Assembly: GCA_963703335.1 (NCBI GenBank)
Contig: OY969812.1
Coordinates: 2,170,001-2,234,000, forward strand
DNA: 64,000 bases
Source: VRUE01 sp963703335
GTDB lineage: Bacteria; Actinomycetota; Thermoleophilia; Solirubrobacterales; 70-9
Reading direction: 5' to 3'
Positions 43,313 to 52,684 of this stretch are shown here, piece by piece. Within the stretch, counting starts at the first letter, position 1, and each line of letters opens with the position of its first letter. Made by a program: the position numbers and the translations under genes. Under the pieces are notes generated by a model. The model was not told the origin of the DNA. It made no database searches and was given only the letters and a program-made list of their open reading frames with translations.

Positions 43313-44047
43313 TTACGCGTAGCTGACCGACTCCAGGTAGAGGCCGTGCGGTGGAGCTGTTTCGCCAGCTTGGCTACGGGGCGCTCCGCGAAGCAGCTCC
43401 TGAAAGCTCTCTAGGGTTCGGCGTCCTCCCGCAACCTCAAGCTGGGTGCCTACCAGGACTCGGACCATGTTTCGCATGAAGGCGTCGGCGGTTATGTGGA
43501 AGGTGAGGATGTCGCCTTCCGCGGCCCATTCGGCGGAGAGGATTTTGCGGTTGAAGTGGATGTGGTCGGTTTGGGTGGGGGTGAAGGCTGTGAAGTCGTG
43601 CTTGCCCTCGAGGGCTGCGGCGCAGGCGTCGAGGGCATCGCGGTCGATTCGGTAAGGCCACCAGAGGGCTCGGTTTTGCTCGAAGGGATTGGAGCTGGAG
43701 CGGGCGAGGATGCGGTAGCGGTAGGTGCGGGAGCGGGCGTCGCCGCGGGCGTCGAAACCGTCTTCGGTTGGCGCCGCCGCCGTGACTGCAATGTCACGTG
43801 GGCCGAGGCCGTTGAGTCTCTGCGCCAGATTGGCGGGCACCTCGGCGGCGGTGATGAAGCTCGCCACCTGGCCCTCCGCGTGCACGCCCATGTCGGTGCG
43901 GCCGGCCACGGTCAGCTCGACCGGCTCGCGCAGCACGGTGGCGAGCGCTGACTCGAGCTCCTCCTGCACCGTCCGCTGTCCCGGTTGCTTGGCCCAGCCG
44001 CGAAAAGCCGAGCCGTCGTATTCGATGTCGAGGCGGACCGTGGTCAC
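43313..44047 (-). CDS. truA: tRNA pseudouridine synthase A
   Basis: A 244-residue TruA that makes pseudouridine at positions 38-40 of the tRNA anticodon arm. The catalytic Asp lies in AGRTDMGVHAEGQVASF (about residue 52). DGSAFRGWAKQPGQRTVQEELE at the start and FHITADAFMRNMVRVLVGT near the C-terminus are family signatures. It is the last gene of surE-ligA-truA and overlaps ligA by 4 bases; its usual place after rplQ is kept but on the opposite strand. Confidence 0.94.
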   Translation of the reverse strand: MTTVRLDIEYDGSAFRGWAKQPGQRTVQEELESALATVLREPVELTVAGRTDMGVHAEGQVASFITAAEVPANLAQRLNGLGPRDIAVTAAAPTEDGFDARGDARSRTYRYRILARSSSNPFEQNRALWWPYRIDRDALDACAAALEGKHDFTAFTPTQTDHIHFNRKILSAEWAAEGDILTFHITADAFMRNMVRVLVGTQLEVAGGRRTLESFQELLRGAPRSQAGETAPPHGLYLESVSYA

Positions 44048-46065
44048 TTGCCGAGCAAGCTCAGCAAGCCCGCTTCGTCGAGGATCTCGGTCTCGTATTT
44101 CTCTGCTTTCGCCAGCTTCGAGCCGGGGTTGTCGCCGGCGACGATGTAGTCGGTTTTTTTCGAGACGGAGTTGACGACCTTGCCGCCAGCGACCTTTATC
44201 ATCGCCGCCGCCTCTTCGCGGGTGAGCTCGGGAAGGGTGCCGGTGAGGACGAGCGTCTTGCCTTCGAGGGGACCGCCGCTGGCGCGGCGTTCAGAGGCGT
44301 CCTGGCGGAAGCGAAGCCCCTTGTTCTCGAGCTTTTCGATCAGCTCCGCCGTCGGCGGATCGGCGAGCGACTCGGCGATCTGCACCGCCATGATCGGCCC
44401 GACGCCCTCGACCTCCTCGATCCTCTCGGGGTCGGCCTTCTGCAGGTCTTCGATCGAGCCGAAGTGGTCAGCCAGCGCCTCGGCGGTGACGCTGCCCACA
44501 CCGGGCAGGCCAAGAGCGAAGAGGACGCGTTTGAACGGACGCGAGCGCGAGGCGGCGATCGCCGCGACCAAGTTGCGAGCCGAGATCTCTCCATACCCCT
44601 CCAACTGGGCGAGGCGCTCCTCGTCGAGGTCATAGATGTCGCCGACATCTTCGATCAGCCCTTCATCGAGGAACCTCATCGCGGTCTTCTCTCCGAAGCC
44701 GTCGATGTCCATCGTGCCGCGACTGGCGAAATGCTTGACCTTTTGGAATGCCTGGCCGGGGCAGTTCCGCCTGTTTGGGCAGATCGAGAAGACCGCTTCT
44801 GGCGCCTTTTCCACAGGAGTGCCGCAGGCCGGGCATTTCTTTGGGGGCTCAACGGGGTTCGTGTTGGAGGGACGGTGCTGCACCATCGGCGCCACCACTT
44901 GGGGAATCACGTCCCCCGCACGCATGACCACGACCTCGTCGCCGACGCGGACGTCCTTGCGCGCGAGATCCTCCTCGTTGTGCAGCGTTGCGGTGGAGAC
45001 CGTCACGCCTCCCACATGGACGGGCTCGAGCATCGCGAAGGGCACCAGGTGGCCGGTGCGACCCACGTTCCAGACGACCTCGCGCAGTTTTGTCGTCGCC
45101 GTCGTCGGCGGGAACTTCCAGGCGATCGCCCAGCGCGGCTCGCGACCGACCACTCCCAGCTCCCGCCACAGGGCGCGCTCGTCGATCTTGACCACGACGC
45201 CGTCAATCTCATAGTCGAGCGTCTCGCGCTGCTCTTCCCATCCACGACAGCGATCGACCACCGACTCGACCCCGGGGTGGTGATCGGTGCCGGGGTTCAC
45301 CTTGAAGCCACGCTCGCGCAGCCAGGCCACCTCCTCCATGTGGGTGGCGAGATCCAGATCGCGAGTCGCCGCGATGCCGTACCACCATGTCGATAGCGGC
45401 CGTTCTGCCGCGGCCTGGGGATCCAGCTGACGAATCGAGCCGGCCGCCGCGTTGCGGGGGTTGGCAAAGGCCGGTTCGCCGGCTTCAGCGCGCCGCTCGT
45501 TGATCTCCTTGAAGACCGAGATGGGCAGATAGGCCTCACCGCGCACTTCCAGGAAGGCCGGGGCACGGTCGATGCCGGGTGGGATTCCCTCGACGGTGAG
45601 AAGGTTGCGCGTCACGTCCTCGCCGTTCCTGCCGTCTCCGCGGGTTGCGCCGCGAACGAGGCGACCGTCTTCGTAGGTCAGAGAGATCGCCAGGCCATCG
45701 ATCTTGGGCTCGGTCGTGTAGCTGAACTCCGCGGCGCTGATGTCGAGGCGCTTCAAGTGATTGCGGATCCGCGTCTCCCAGGCCCTCAGCTCCTCCTCGT
45801 TGCGCGCGTTGGCAAGCGAGAGCATCGGCTCGGCGTGTTCCACTTCGGGCAGGCCTTGGCTGGGCGGAGCGCCCACCCGCTGCGTCGGCGAGTCGGGAGT
45901 GCGCAGCTCGGGATGTTCGGACTCGATCGCCCGCAGCTCATCGAGAAGAGCGTCGTAGGCGTCGTCTCCGATCTCCGGGTCGTCGTGAACGTAGTAGCGG
46001 CGGTTGTGGTGTTCGATCTCGTGCCGCAGTTCGGCGGCACGCTCCTTGAACTCGGCCGGGCTCAC
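44044..46065 (-). CDS. ligA: NAD-dependent DNA ligase LigA
   Basis: A 673-residue full-length ligase. The adenylation Lys is in TEPKIDGLAISLTYEDGRLVRGATRGDGRNGEDVT (KxDG, about residue 118). The OB fold, a four-Cys zinc finger (CPACGTPVEKAPEAVFSICPNRRNCPGQ), the HhH repeats (GLPGVGSVTAEALADHFGS) and the C-terminal BRCT domain (GGPLEGKTLVLTGTLPELTREEA) are all present. It overlaps truA and surE by 4 bases each. Confidence 0.96.
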   Translation of the reverse strand: MSPAEFKERAAELRHEIEHHNRRYYVHDDPEIGDDAYDALLDELRAIESEHPELRTPDSPTQRVGAPPSQGLPEVEHAEPMLSLANARNEEELRAWETRIRNHLKRLDISAAEFSYTTEPKIDGLAISLTYEDGRLVRGATRGDGRNGEDVTRNLLTVEGIPPGIDRAPAFLEVRGEAYLPISVFKEINERRAEAGEPAFANPRNAAAGSIRQLDPQAAAERPLSTWWYGIAATRDLDLATHMEEVAWLRERGFKVNPGTDHHPGVESVVDRCRGWEEQRETLDYEIDGVVVKIDERALWRELGVVGREPRWAIAWKFPPTTATTKLREVVWNVGRTGHLVPFAMLEPVHVGGVTVSTATLHNEEDLARKDVRVGDEVVVMRAGDVIPQVVAPMVQHRPSNTNPVEPPKKCPACGTPVEKAPEAVFSICPNRRNCPGQAFQKVKHFASRGTMDIDGFGEKTAMRFLDEGLIEDVGDIYDLDEERLAQLEGYGEISARNLVAAIAASRSRPFKRVLFALGLPGVGSVTAEALADHFGSIEDLQKADPERIEEVEGVGPIMAVQIAESLADPPTAELIEKLENKGLRFRQDASERRASGGPLEGKTLVLTGTLPELTREEAAAMIKVAGGKVVNSVSKKTDYIVAGDNPGSKLAKAEKYETEILDEAGLLSLLGK

Positions 46066-46871
46066 ACCGACGTGGGGGCGCTCGCCGCCAGCATCTCGTC
46101 GAAGCCCCAGCCGCGCAGTCGCTCGAGCCCGCCGTGGTCGGTTAGGTCGAAGTGGATTGGCGTCACCGAGATTCGCCCGTTGGCGACCGCATTGAGGTCG
46201 GTGCCCTCGATCTCCTCATATCCCGGCTGCCACCCGTAGATCTCGTACTGGCGACGGTCCTCGTCTTCGCCGACCAGCCTCAGCTCGTCGTTGTAGATCC
46301 GCTTGCCCAGCTTGGTCACCTCGACGCCCTTGGGTGCGCCGGCGGGACAGTTGACGTTGATCAGCGTCGCCTCCGGCATCGACTCGCTGATCAGCCGCTG
46401 CACCAGCTCGGCCGCGAAGGGGGCGACGTTGGCGAAATCGAAGCGGCCGCTGACGTAGCCCATGCCGCCGCCGGAGGACTGCTGGGAGACGGCCACCGCC
46501 GGGATGCCGAGCACGATCCCCTCGAATGCCGCGGCGACGGTGCCCGAGTAGGTGATGTCGTCGCCGAGGTTGGCTCCGTGGTTGATCCCGGAGACGATCA
46601 GGTCGGGACGGTGGCCGACCAAGCCCAGCTCGGCGAAGCGCACGCAGTCAACCGGCGTGCCATCCGTCGCGTAACCCTTGTCGCCGTCGCCGAACTCGAC
46701 CTCCTCGACCGTCAGTGGCGAGCGGGTAGTGATGCTGCGCGCCGTCGCGCTGCGATTCGAGTCGGGCGCGATCACATCCACCTCGACCCCGTCTATCTTG
46801 CGCAGGGCCCGTCGCGCCGCTTGTAGCCCGGGGGCCGTTATCCCGTCGTCGTTGGTCAGCAGAACTCGCAC
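46062..46871 (-). CDS. surE: 5'/3'-nucleotidase SurE
   Basis: A 269-residue survival protein phosphatase acting on nucleoside monophosphates. The metal site is LLTNDDG near the N-terminus, with DSNRSATARSITTRSPL and SGINHGANLGDDITYSGTVAAA (conserved Asn and Asp). GTG 46871 is preferred because it puts VRVLLTNDDG at the start, as in the family; the upstream ATG at 46910 would add 13 residues. First gene of surE-ligA-truA. Confidence 0.94.
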   Translation of the reverse strand: MRVLLTNDDGITAPGLQAARRALRKIDGVEVDVIAPDSNRSATARSITTRSPLTVEEVEFGDGDKGYATDGTPVDCVRFAELGLVGHRPDLIVSGINHGANLGDDITYSGTVAAAFEGIVLGIPAVAVSQQSSGGGMGYVSGRFDFANVAPFAAELVQRLISESMPEATLINVNCPAGAPKGVEVTKLGKRIYNDELRLVGEDEDRRQYEIYGWQPGYEEIEGTDLNAVANGRISVTPIHFDLTDHGGLERLRGWGFDEMLAASAPTSV

Positions 46872-46991
46872 AAGAGCGATTCTAGGTGCATGGTCGGGCT
46901 GTCCGCCCAACCGCCTCTTGCGACCCTGGAGTTCTCAATTTCGACATGTTCTGCGCACCATGCGTGAATCGGTTATCGGCAACCTTCCCGC

Positions 46992-47216
46992 ATGGCATTC
47001 GCCCAGATCGGCCCGCTGACCACCCTGACCGAGGCCGGCGCCACCGCAGTCGGCGCTGGAGTTGTCCTCTTGAGCGTTGCTGCCGGGGCTTGGGGTCTTG
47101 CTACACGTAGGTCGCGAGTTGAGATCGAGGAGTGGGCTCTTAGAGGCGGGTATCTCGGCGGAGTATTCGGAGCAGCCGTCGCGGTCGTGGATGTGCTGTT
47201 CCGCTACGGTATCTGA
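46992..47216 (+). CDS. Small membrane protein of unknown function
   Basis: A 74-residue protein, MAFAQIGPLTTLTEAGATAV, with two hydrophobic stretches (about 15-36 and 50-69) and a charged loop RRSRVEIEEWALRGG between them. It is divergent from surE and 27 bases before a second small membrane protein, suggesting a two-gene unit. No family is recognised. Confidence 0.6.
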   Translation: MAFAQIGPLTTLTEAGATAVGAGVVLLSVAAGAWGLATRRSRVEIEEWALRGGYLGGVFGAAVAVVDVLFRYGI

Positions 47217-47243
47217 AATGAATTGTCTGCAACGGAGGTGAGG

Positions 47244-47438
47244 ATGAGGACCATGCGCTATATGAACATCGGCTTTGTGGTGGGCATGGCAATCATCATC
47301 GCGGGAGTTCTTGCCTTCAAGGATTCAAGCGAAGCCGCTATGCAGGGGACTGCCTTGGTTGGGATGCTCGTCGGTTTGGCTCTTGGGTTGTGGCTCGATA
47401 CTCGCGCCAAGAGCAGAGCTGAGAAACGTTCTCAGTAG
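47244..47438 (+). CDS. Small membrane protein of unknown function
   Basis: A 64-residue protein starting MRTMRYMNIGFVVGMAIIIA, with two membrane helices (about 7-24 and 36-53) and a basic end DTRAKSRAEKRSQ. GGAGGTGAGG just before ATG 47244 makes this start better than the TTG at 47223. It converges on dacB, overlapping its end by 7 bases. Function unknown. Confidence 0.6.
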   Translation: MRTMRYMNIGFVVGMAIIIAGVLAFKDSSEAAMQGTALVGMLVGLALGLWLDTRAKSRAEKRSQ

Positions 47439-48686
47439 CCGGCTATTTCGGCGGCGATCAGGTCCTGCTCGAGGTGGGCGAGGCTGAGGTCGCGAACACT
47501 TGCCATCAGAATCGAGAAGATCATCACCTTGCCGCTGCGGTTGAAGCAGTAACCCGAGAGGTTGCTGACGGCGCGGATCGTGCCGGTCTTTGTGCGGCAG
47601 CGGCCGTAGGCGGCGGTGCCGTGCATGCGTTCGGCGACAGTGCCCTCGTGCCCGGTGAGGGCGAGGTCCTGGATGAACTCGTCGCCGACCGGCGTGCCCC
47701 GCATTGATTTGAGCAGGCCGACCACCTGTGCCGGGGAGGCGCGGTTGGATCGGGTCAAGCCGGAACCGTCGACCGCGTGGACGCCGGATTCGTGGCCGCG
47801 GGCGAACGCCTGGACCACCCGAGCCCCCGTCGCGGTGGTGCCGGCGCCGCCGAAGCGAGCGCCGAGGAGCTTGATCAGCATCTCGGCGAAGAAGTTGTAG
47901 GAGTAGACATCGGTGGTGTTGACAATCCTGGTCAGGGGCGGCGATTCGACACGGGCAAGCTCGGCACTGAAAGGGGGCGCTGTTCCGAGCACCGCCGTGG
48001 CGGCGATGCGTACGCCGGCTTCGCGCAAGGCGGAGGCCAGCGTCGCGGCGGCGGTGAGCGCCGGGTCCGCGGCGAAACTGGATGCGCTTGGCGTGCTGTA
48101 ACCGGAGTTGAACGAGAGCCCGGAGAGCGGCCCGATTTCGGAGCTGGTTGCGTAACCCGAATCGGCGACCCCACGGAGCCGATCGAAGACGCTGTCGTCG
48201 GCGTATAGGCGGCCGGTCACCGCCTCGATGCCGGCCTCGCGGACCTGCCGCTTGAGCAGGAAGATGTTCGTGCCCAGGCCGCCGAGGAAGCGCCCGTAGA
48301 ACGAAGGCGTCCCCAAGGTGGGATCGCCTCCGCCGGTCAAGTAGAGGCTGCCGTGCAGAGATCCCGTTGCGGTCGATCCCGCCGTCGGATAGCAAGGTCG
48401 TCGCGATACGCGAATCGGGCCCCAGCCGCGCCAGCGCGGTCGCCGTCGTGAACAGCTTCATGTTCGAGGCCAGCGGTCGTTGCCGTCGAGGGGCCCGTTG
48501 GCAGACCGTCTTCCCGGTGCTCGCATCGACCACCAAGAGGCCGCTGGCGCCCCCGCCGCCCTGCAGCAAGCGAGAACGCATGGTTGCGCAAACGTCGCTG
48601 CGAGTAGCCGCCTGTGCCCCCACGGCCAGCAATAGGGCCGCAAGCAGGGCACAAATCGCGGCAATGATTGCCGGGGTCCGCCTCAC
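47432..48686 (-). pseudogene. dacB: D-alanyl-D-alanine carboxypeptidase (PBP4/DacB type), frameshifted
   Basis: All catalytic motifs of a class C PBP4 are present: SxxK as ASNMKLF (about residue 74), SxN as YSYNFFAEM and KTG as KTGTI. The signal peptide is MRRTPAIIAAICALLAALLL. They lie in two frames. The first runs from ATG 48686 through DGGIDRNG (codon 108, 48363-48365), and the rest is in another frame from 48361 to 47432. One extra base in GGGATCTCTG (48356-48365) explains it. Skipping it restores GSLHGSLYLTGGGDP. It may be a pseudogene, a sequencing error or, less likely, recoding. Confidence 0.85.
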
Positions 48687-48693
48687 TTAGTGG

Positions 48694-48699
48694 GATAAT
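48694..48699 (+). promoter_or_regulatory. -10 element GATAAT before the patatin gene
   Basis: GATAAT lies 8 bases upstream of ATG 48708, so transcription starting about 7 bases after it would begin at or just before that ATG, suggesting a leaderless mRNA. No ribosome-binding site is visible. The same GATAAT arrangement appears before the genes at 52806 and the tRNA at 53590. Confidence 0.45.
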
Positions 48700-48707
48700 G
48701 CATGTTT

Positions 48708-49955
48708 ATGGGCAAAGTTGTGGACATAGAGTCGCAACCGCGACGGCGCCGCAACCGCAAACGCCCATCAAAGACCGCCCTCGTCCTTGGGGGTGGCGGC
48801 TTCACCGGCGGGGTCTATGAGATTGGCGCCCTGCGCGCTCTCGATCTGCTCGCGGTCAACAGCACGGTCAACAACTTCGACATCTACGTCGGCACCAGTG
48901 CCGGCTCGTTCGTCGCCGGCATGCTCGCCAATGGCGTCACGCCCGACGAGATGATGCAGGTGATCAACCGGCGCATCGAATCCGAGCTCGACGACCTCGA
49001 TCTCGACAAGGTGCTGCGGCCGAACTACTTCGGCTTCCTGCAGAAGGCCGCGATGTTGCCCTTGCGCAGTGTCGAGCTATTGCGGAGCTTGGCACGGATG
49101 GGCGAGTTCTCAGCGATCGACATCGGCGTCGGCCTGGCCGAGGCGTTGCCATCGGGCTTCTACTCGAATGGCGGGGTCGCCGATTACGTCGCCTCGGCGC
49201 TCGCCGAAGACAACCGGATCGACGACTTCCGGCTGCTTGACAAAGAGCTCTACCTCACCGCCACCGACCTCGACACCTGCGAGCGGATCGTCTTTGGCGA
49301 GGAAGGCTGGAACGACGTGCCGGTCTCGAAGGCGATCCAGTGCTCGACGGCGCTCCCGATCGTCTACAAGCCGGTCGACCTGAAGGGCAGGCAGCTTGTC
49401 GACGGCGGCATCCGTTCGACCACCAACGTCGACATCGCGGTCGAAAAGGGTGCCAAATTCATCGTCGTTGTCAACCCGCTCGTTCCCTTTGTCAATGACT
49501 TCCAGAAGACGATCCCCACGGTCTTCGGAACGCGGGTGCGCCGCGTTTCCGACATGGGGCTACCGGCGATCGCCAACCAGACCTTCCGTTTGATCGCCCA
49601 TGCTCGACTGCACGAGGCGGTGGCACAGTGGGAGGAGAAGTACCCCGGCGTCGACATCATCTTGGTCGAGCCCGAGCCCAACGATGAGCTGATGTTCGGC
49701 ACGCCGATCATGGACTACTCGCGGCGGCTGAAAATTGCCCGTCACGGCTTCGAATCGGTTACTGCGACCCTGGCCCAGGACTACGACCGTTTCAAGGAGA
49801 TCGCCGAGCGCCACGGCCTCGAGATCTCCGGCCGGCGGGTAAGCCGGGTTGTCGAGCGCGCCGCTGAAGAGGAGCCCGAGCAGAACTCGACCTGGCGCCG
49901 CGTCCTCGAGCAGACCACCTCGGTATTGCTCCGCCAGTCCGGCGAAGCGTCCTAG
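48708..49955 (+). CDS. Patatin-like phospholipase family protein
   Basis: About 415 residues. The oxyanion hole GGGGFTG, the nucleophile elbow GTSAGS (about residue 66) and the catalytic Asp in VDGGIRS (about 230) form the Ser-Asp dyad of patatin lipases. The N-terminus is basic (RRRRNRKRPSK), and there is no signal peptide. The substrate is probably a membrane lipid or acylglycerol (inference). ATG 48708 fits the leaderless arrangement; ATG 48702 adds two residues. Confidence 0.82.
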   Translation: MGKVVDIESQPRRRRNRKRPSKTALVLGGGGFTGGVYEIGALRALDLLAVNSTVNNFDIYVGTSAGSFVAGMLANGVTPDEMMQVINRRIESELDDLDLDKVLRPNYFGFLQKAAMLPLRSVELLRSLARMGEFSAIDIGVGLAEALPSGFYSNGGVADYVASALAEDNRIDDFRLLDKELYLTATDLDTCERIVFGEEGWNDVPVSKAIQCSTALPIVYKPVDLKGRQLVDGGIRSTTNVDIAVEKGAKFIVVVNPLVPFVNDFQKTIPTVFGTRVRRVSDMGLPAIANQTFRLIAHARLHEAVAQWEEKYPGVDIILVEPEPNDELMFGTPIMDYSRRLKIARHGFESVTATLAQDYDRFKEIAERHGLEISGRRVSRVVERAAEEEPEQNSTWRRVLEQTTSVLLRQSGEAS

Positions 49956-49967
49956 CTCCCGCACTGT

Positions 49968-50019
49968 CCAAATTTGGCACTTGCTGGTAGGAGCCCTATT
50001 GAATAGGTTGAATTTTCAA
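49968..50019. promoter_or_regulatory. Three short AT-rich palindromes upstream of a membrane protein gene
   Basis: CCAAATTTGG (49968-49977), CCTATT-G-AATAGG (49995-50007) and TTGAA-TT-TTCAA (50008-50019) are three successive inverted repeats in the 87-base gap between the patatin gene and the next plus-strand gene. The region is markedly less GC-rich than its surroundings. They could be operator sites for a dimeric regulator; no regulator gene is adjacent. Confidence 0.4.
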
Positions 50020-50042
50020 TTTCCCTCAAGCTGGAGCGAGGA

Positions 50043-50705
50043 ATGGTCGATCTAAACACCACCTGGAACACGGTGGTAATGCTTTTGGTTGCCGGCGGGG
50101 TTGGCTTGATCGGCGGCTTCGGGGCTGGACTTCTCGAGATGAGGCGAATCGCTGCCGCGACGACGGAAAAATTAGGGACGACGCCTCCCTGTCCGCGTGA
50201 ATCCAAGTGGGCCGGTTTTTTGTCCAGTGTGGTTCTCGGCGGTATCGCGGCTGTCGCGATTCTCTACTTCTTTCCCCCGGTGCAAGAAGTGGTGACACCG
50301 GGAGCGGGGGGAGAATCGGTTGTCACTACTTCGTACGACCTAACCAAGCTGGTGGCCTTGGCGCTGATCGTCGGTTCGGCTGGGACAGGCTTTCTACAAG
50401 TGATGCAGACTCGGACGCTTGCTTTGGCGAGTGCGGATCGGGCTAAAGGCGCTCAGGAAGCGGGTGTGACGGCGCTTAAGGGCGTTCCGGCGGTAGTAGG
50501 AGAGCACGCCGAATCCAAAGTCAAAGAATCTCTGACCACGGAGCTTGTCAAAGCGGGGTTCAGCCCTAAGAAGGCCGACAAGGTCTCGGGCGAGATTGCT
50601 TCGGAGACGGGCGACTCTTTGAAGGAGAGCCTGGCCCCGTACGTCGAGAATGCGCAGGAGATGGTGGTCGCCGCGGGCCCCGGCGATCCTTCTCAGCTCG
50701 CGTAG
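50043..50705 (+). CDS. Membrane protein of unknown function
   Basis: A 220-residue protein with three hydrophobic segments (about 11-32, 58-78 and 98-117; for example TVVMLLVAGGVGLIGGFGAG and ALALIVGSAGTGFL). A soluble C-terminal part follows (KVKESLTTELVKAGFSPKKADKVSGEIASETGDSLKESL), probably helical. GAGCGAGGA directly precedes the ATG. I recognise no family. It converges on the acyl-CoA ligase, overlapping it by 13 bases. Confidence 0.65.
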   Translation: MVDLNTTWNTVVMLLVAGGVGLIGGFGAGLLEMRRIAAATTEKLGTTPPCPRESKWAGFLSSVVLGGIAAVAILYFFPPVQEVVTPGAGGESVVTTSYDLTKLVALALIVGSAGTGFLQVMQTRTLALASADRAKGAQEAGVTALKGVPAVVGEHAESKVKESLTTELVKAGFSPKKADKVSGEIASETGDSLKESLAPYVENAQEMVVAAGPGDPSQLA

Positions 50706-52474
50706 AGCTGTTCGATCTCGTCTTCGTGCTTGCTGGCGACGACCGCGCGCTTGACCTTCAGCGTCGGCGTCAGCTCGCCGCTTTCCTGCGATAGGTCGCG
50801 GGGAAGGATGGCTACCTTCTTGACCTGCTCCACTCGAGCGAATTTCTGATTGATCGTGGCCACGTGTTCTTCGATCGCCTTCAACACGTCGGAGTTGGCG
50901 GCAAGCTGTTCGGGATCCTCCGGCAGACCGTTCTCCTTGGCGTAGGTGATGGCGTCTTCGGGGTCGAGCGTGACCAGCGCGACGAGGTACGGCTTGCGGT
51001 CGCCGACGACGACACACTGGGAGACGAGCGGGTGTTGCTTGATTTCGTTCTCGAGGTTGGCAGGAGTGATGTTCTTGCCGCCCGCGGTGATGATGATGTC
51101 CTTCTTACGGCCGGTGATCTTGATGAAGCCGTCGGAATCGATTTCGCCGATGTCGCCGGTGTGCAACCAGCCGTCGACGATCGTCTCGCGGGTTGCCTCC
51201 TCGTTCTTGTAGTAACCCTGGAAGACGTTCGGGCCCTTGACCAGGATCTCGCCGTCATCGGCGATTTTCACCTCGCAGCCCGGGAACGGCTTGCCGATTG
51301 TGCCGACCTTGAAGTCGTCGGGTTTGGAGATCGTCGCCGCGGTCGAGGTCTCGGTCATCCCCCAGCCCTCGAGAACGAGGACGCCGCCGGCGTCGAAGAA
51401 GCTGAGGATTTCGGGGCTGATTGGAGCGGCGCCGGAGACCGCCAGGCGGAGGTTGCCGCCGAATAGGCCGCGGATCTTGGAAAGCACCTGCTTGTCGGCG
51501 AACTCATACTGCTTGCGCAGAAGGAAGCCCGGCTTGCGCCCGGCGCGTTCGGCTGCACGCATCTTCTTGCCGATCCCGATCGACCAGTTGAAGATTGCCT
51601 TCTTGATGCCTCCCTCTTTCTCCATGCCGCTGGTGGCGGCGGTGTAGATCTTCTCGAAGATGCGCGGAACCGAGGGAAAGTAGGTCGGCTTCAGCTCACC
51701 GAGATTGGGCAGGATCTTCAGCGGGTCGCGCTCCCAGTAGGCGAGCGTGGCGCCGAGGTCGAAGCTGCCGAGCTGGATCAGCAGGGCGAAGGAGTGGGCG
51801 AGGGGGAGGTAGAGGTAGGTGACGTCTTCGGGCTCGATGACGCTCGACTCGTTGACCATGTCGAGCATCGCCCGGTAATTGCCGTGGCTGATGATGCAAC
51901 CCTTGGGCGGGCCAGTCGTGCCCGAGGTATAGATGAAGGTGCAGATGTCGTCCTTGGTGACCGAGCCCCAGCGAGCTTCCCACTCAGAGGCTTCACGGCC
52001 CGCGCCGCGGGCGGCCAGGTCTTCGAGTGAGATCGCGTCCTCGCTGGAGCCAGTCATTCGCACCACTTGCTCGAGCAGCGGCAGCTGATCGCGCACCGCG
52101 CGGATCTTCTCCATCTGCTCGTCGTCCTCGACGACGACGATCTTGGCGTCGGAGTTTTCCAGGACGTACTGGCACTCCTCGGGCGAGTTGGTCTGGTAAA
52201 TCGGCACGACGACCGCCCCGGCCGAGAGCGCCGCAAAGTCGAAGTAGGTCCACTCGGGCCGCGTATTGCCGAGGATTGAGACCTTGTCGCCCTTCGCTAC
52301 CCCCAGGTCAATCAGGCCGAGCGAGAGCGAGCGCACGATGTCCAGCACTTCGTCAAAGCTACGGTCGCTCCAGCCTCCGTCTTGCTTGAAGCGCACCGCC
52401 GGCGCACTGCCGTAGAGCTTCGCGGAGAGTGGCAGCAGATCTGCCAGCGTCGAAGATTTCGTCCCCCGCTCCAT
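50693..52474 (-). CDS. Long-chain acyl-CoA synthetase (AMP-binding)
   Basis: A 593-residue adenylate-forming enzyme of the FadD15/long-chain type. The AMP-binding P-loop is YTSGTTGPPKGCIISHGNY (about 188-206), a later motif is GWGMTETSTA, and the hinge is DGWLHTGDIGEIDSDGFIKITGRKKDIIITAGGKNI. It would activate fatty acids as CoA thioesters for lipid synthesis or beta-oxidation. The chain length preference cannot be read. It is flanked by a small DNA-binding-like gene on the same strand. Confidence 0.9.
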   Translation of the reverse strand: MERGTKSSTLADLLPLSAKLYGSAPAVRFKQDGGWSDRSFDEVLDIVRSLSLGLIDLGVAKGDKVSILGNTRPEWTYFDFAALSAGAVVVPIYQTNSPEECQYVLENSDAKIVVVEDDEQMEKIRAVRDQLPLLEQVVRMTGSSEDAISLEDLAARGAGREASEWEARWGSVTKDDICTFIYTSGTTGPPKGCIISHGNYRAMLDMVNESSVIEPEDVTYLYLPLAHSFALLIQLGSFDLGATLAYWERDPLKILPNLGELKPTYFPSVPRIFEKIYTAATSGMEKEGGIKKAIFNWSIGIGKKMRAAERAGRKPGFLLRKQYEFADKQVLSKIRGLFGGNLRLAVSGAAPISPEILSFFDAGGVLVLEGWGMTETSTAATISKPDDFKVGTIGKPFPGCEVKIADDGEILVKGPNVFQGYYKNEEATRETIVDGWLHTGDIGEIDSDGFIKITGRKKDIIITAGGKNITPANLENEIKQHPLVSQCVVVGDRKPYLVALVTLDPEDAITYAKENGLPEDPEQLAANSDVLKAIEEHVATINQKFARVEQVKKVAILPRDLSQESGELTPTLKVKRAVVASKHEDEIEQLYAS

Positions 52475-52498
52475 GCGGGGTGGGAGTCTAGTTAAGAG

Positions 52499-52684
52499 CT
52501 AGTTTGTACGGACTTCGCGCTGCTGCTGTTGACCCGTCATGCTGCGCAGAGAGGTCTCGAAGAGGGACCTGTCGATGCGACCGTGGAAGATGGGTATGCC
52601 CATCTGCATGCACTTGCCGATCACCTCCTGCCGCTTCATGTGAAGCTCTTCGGCAAGCTCTGACGGGGTGAGGTGATTGGCCAC
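52499..52684 (-). CDS. Small helix-turn-helix-like protein (IF2 N-domain-like)
   Basis: A 61-residue protein from GTG 52684 (VANHLTPSELAEELHMKRQE), with GGGAGG at good spacing upstream. LTPSELAEELHMKRQEVIGKCMQMGI looks like a winged or IF2_N-type helical nucleic-acid-binding fold. It ends in a Gln-rich tail. It lies upstream of the acyl-CoA ligase on the same strand with a 24-base gap, so it may regulate or simply share its transcript. Function not established. Confidence 0.6.
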   Translation of the reverse strand: MANHLTPSELAEELHMKRQEVIGKCMQMGIPIFHGRIDRSLFETSLRSMTGQQQQREVRTN

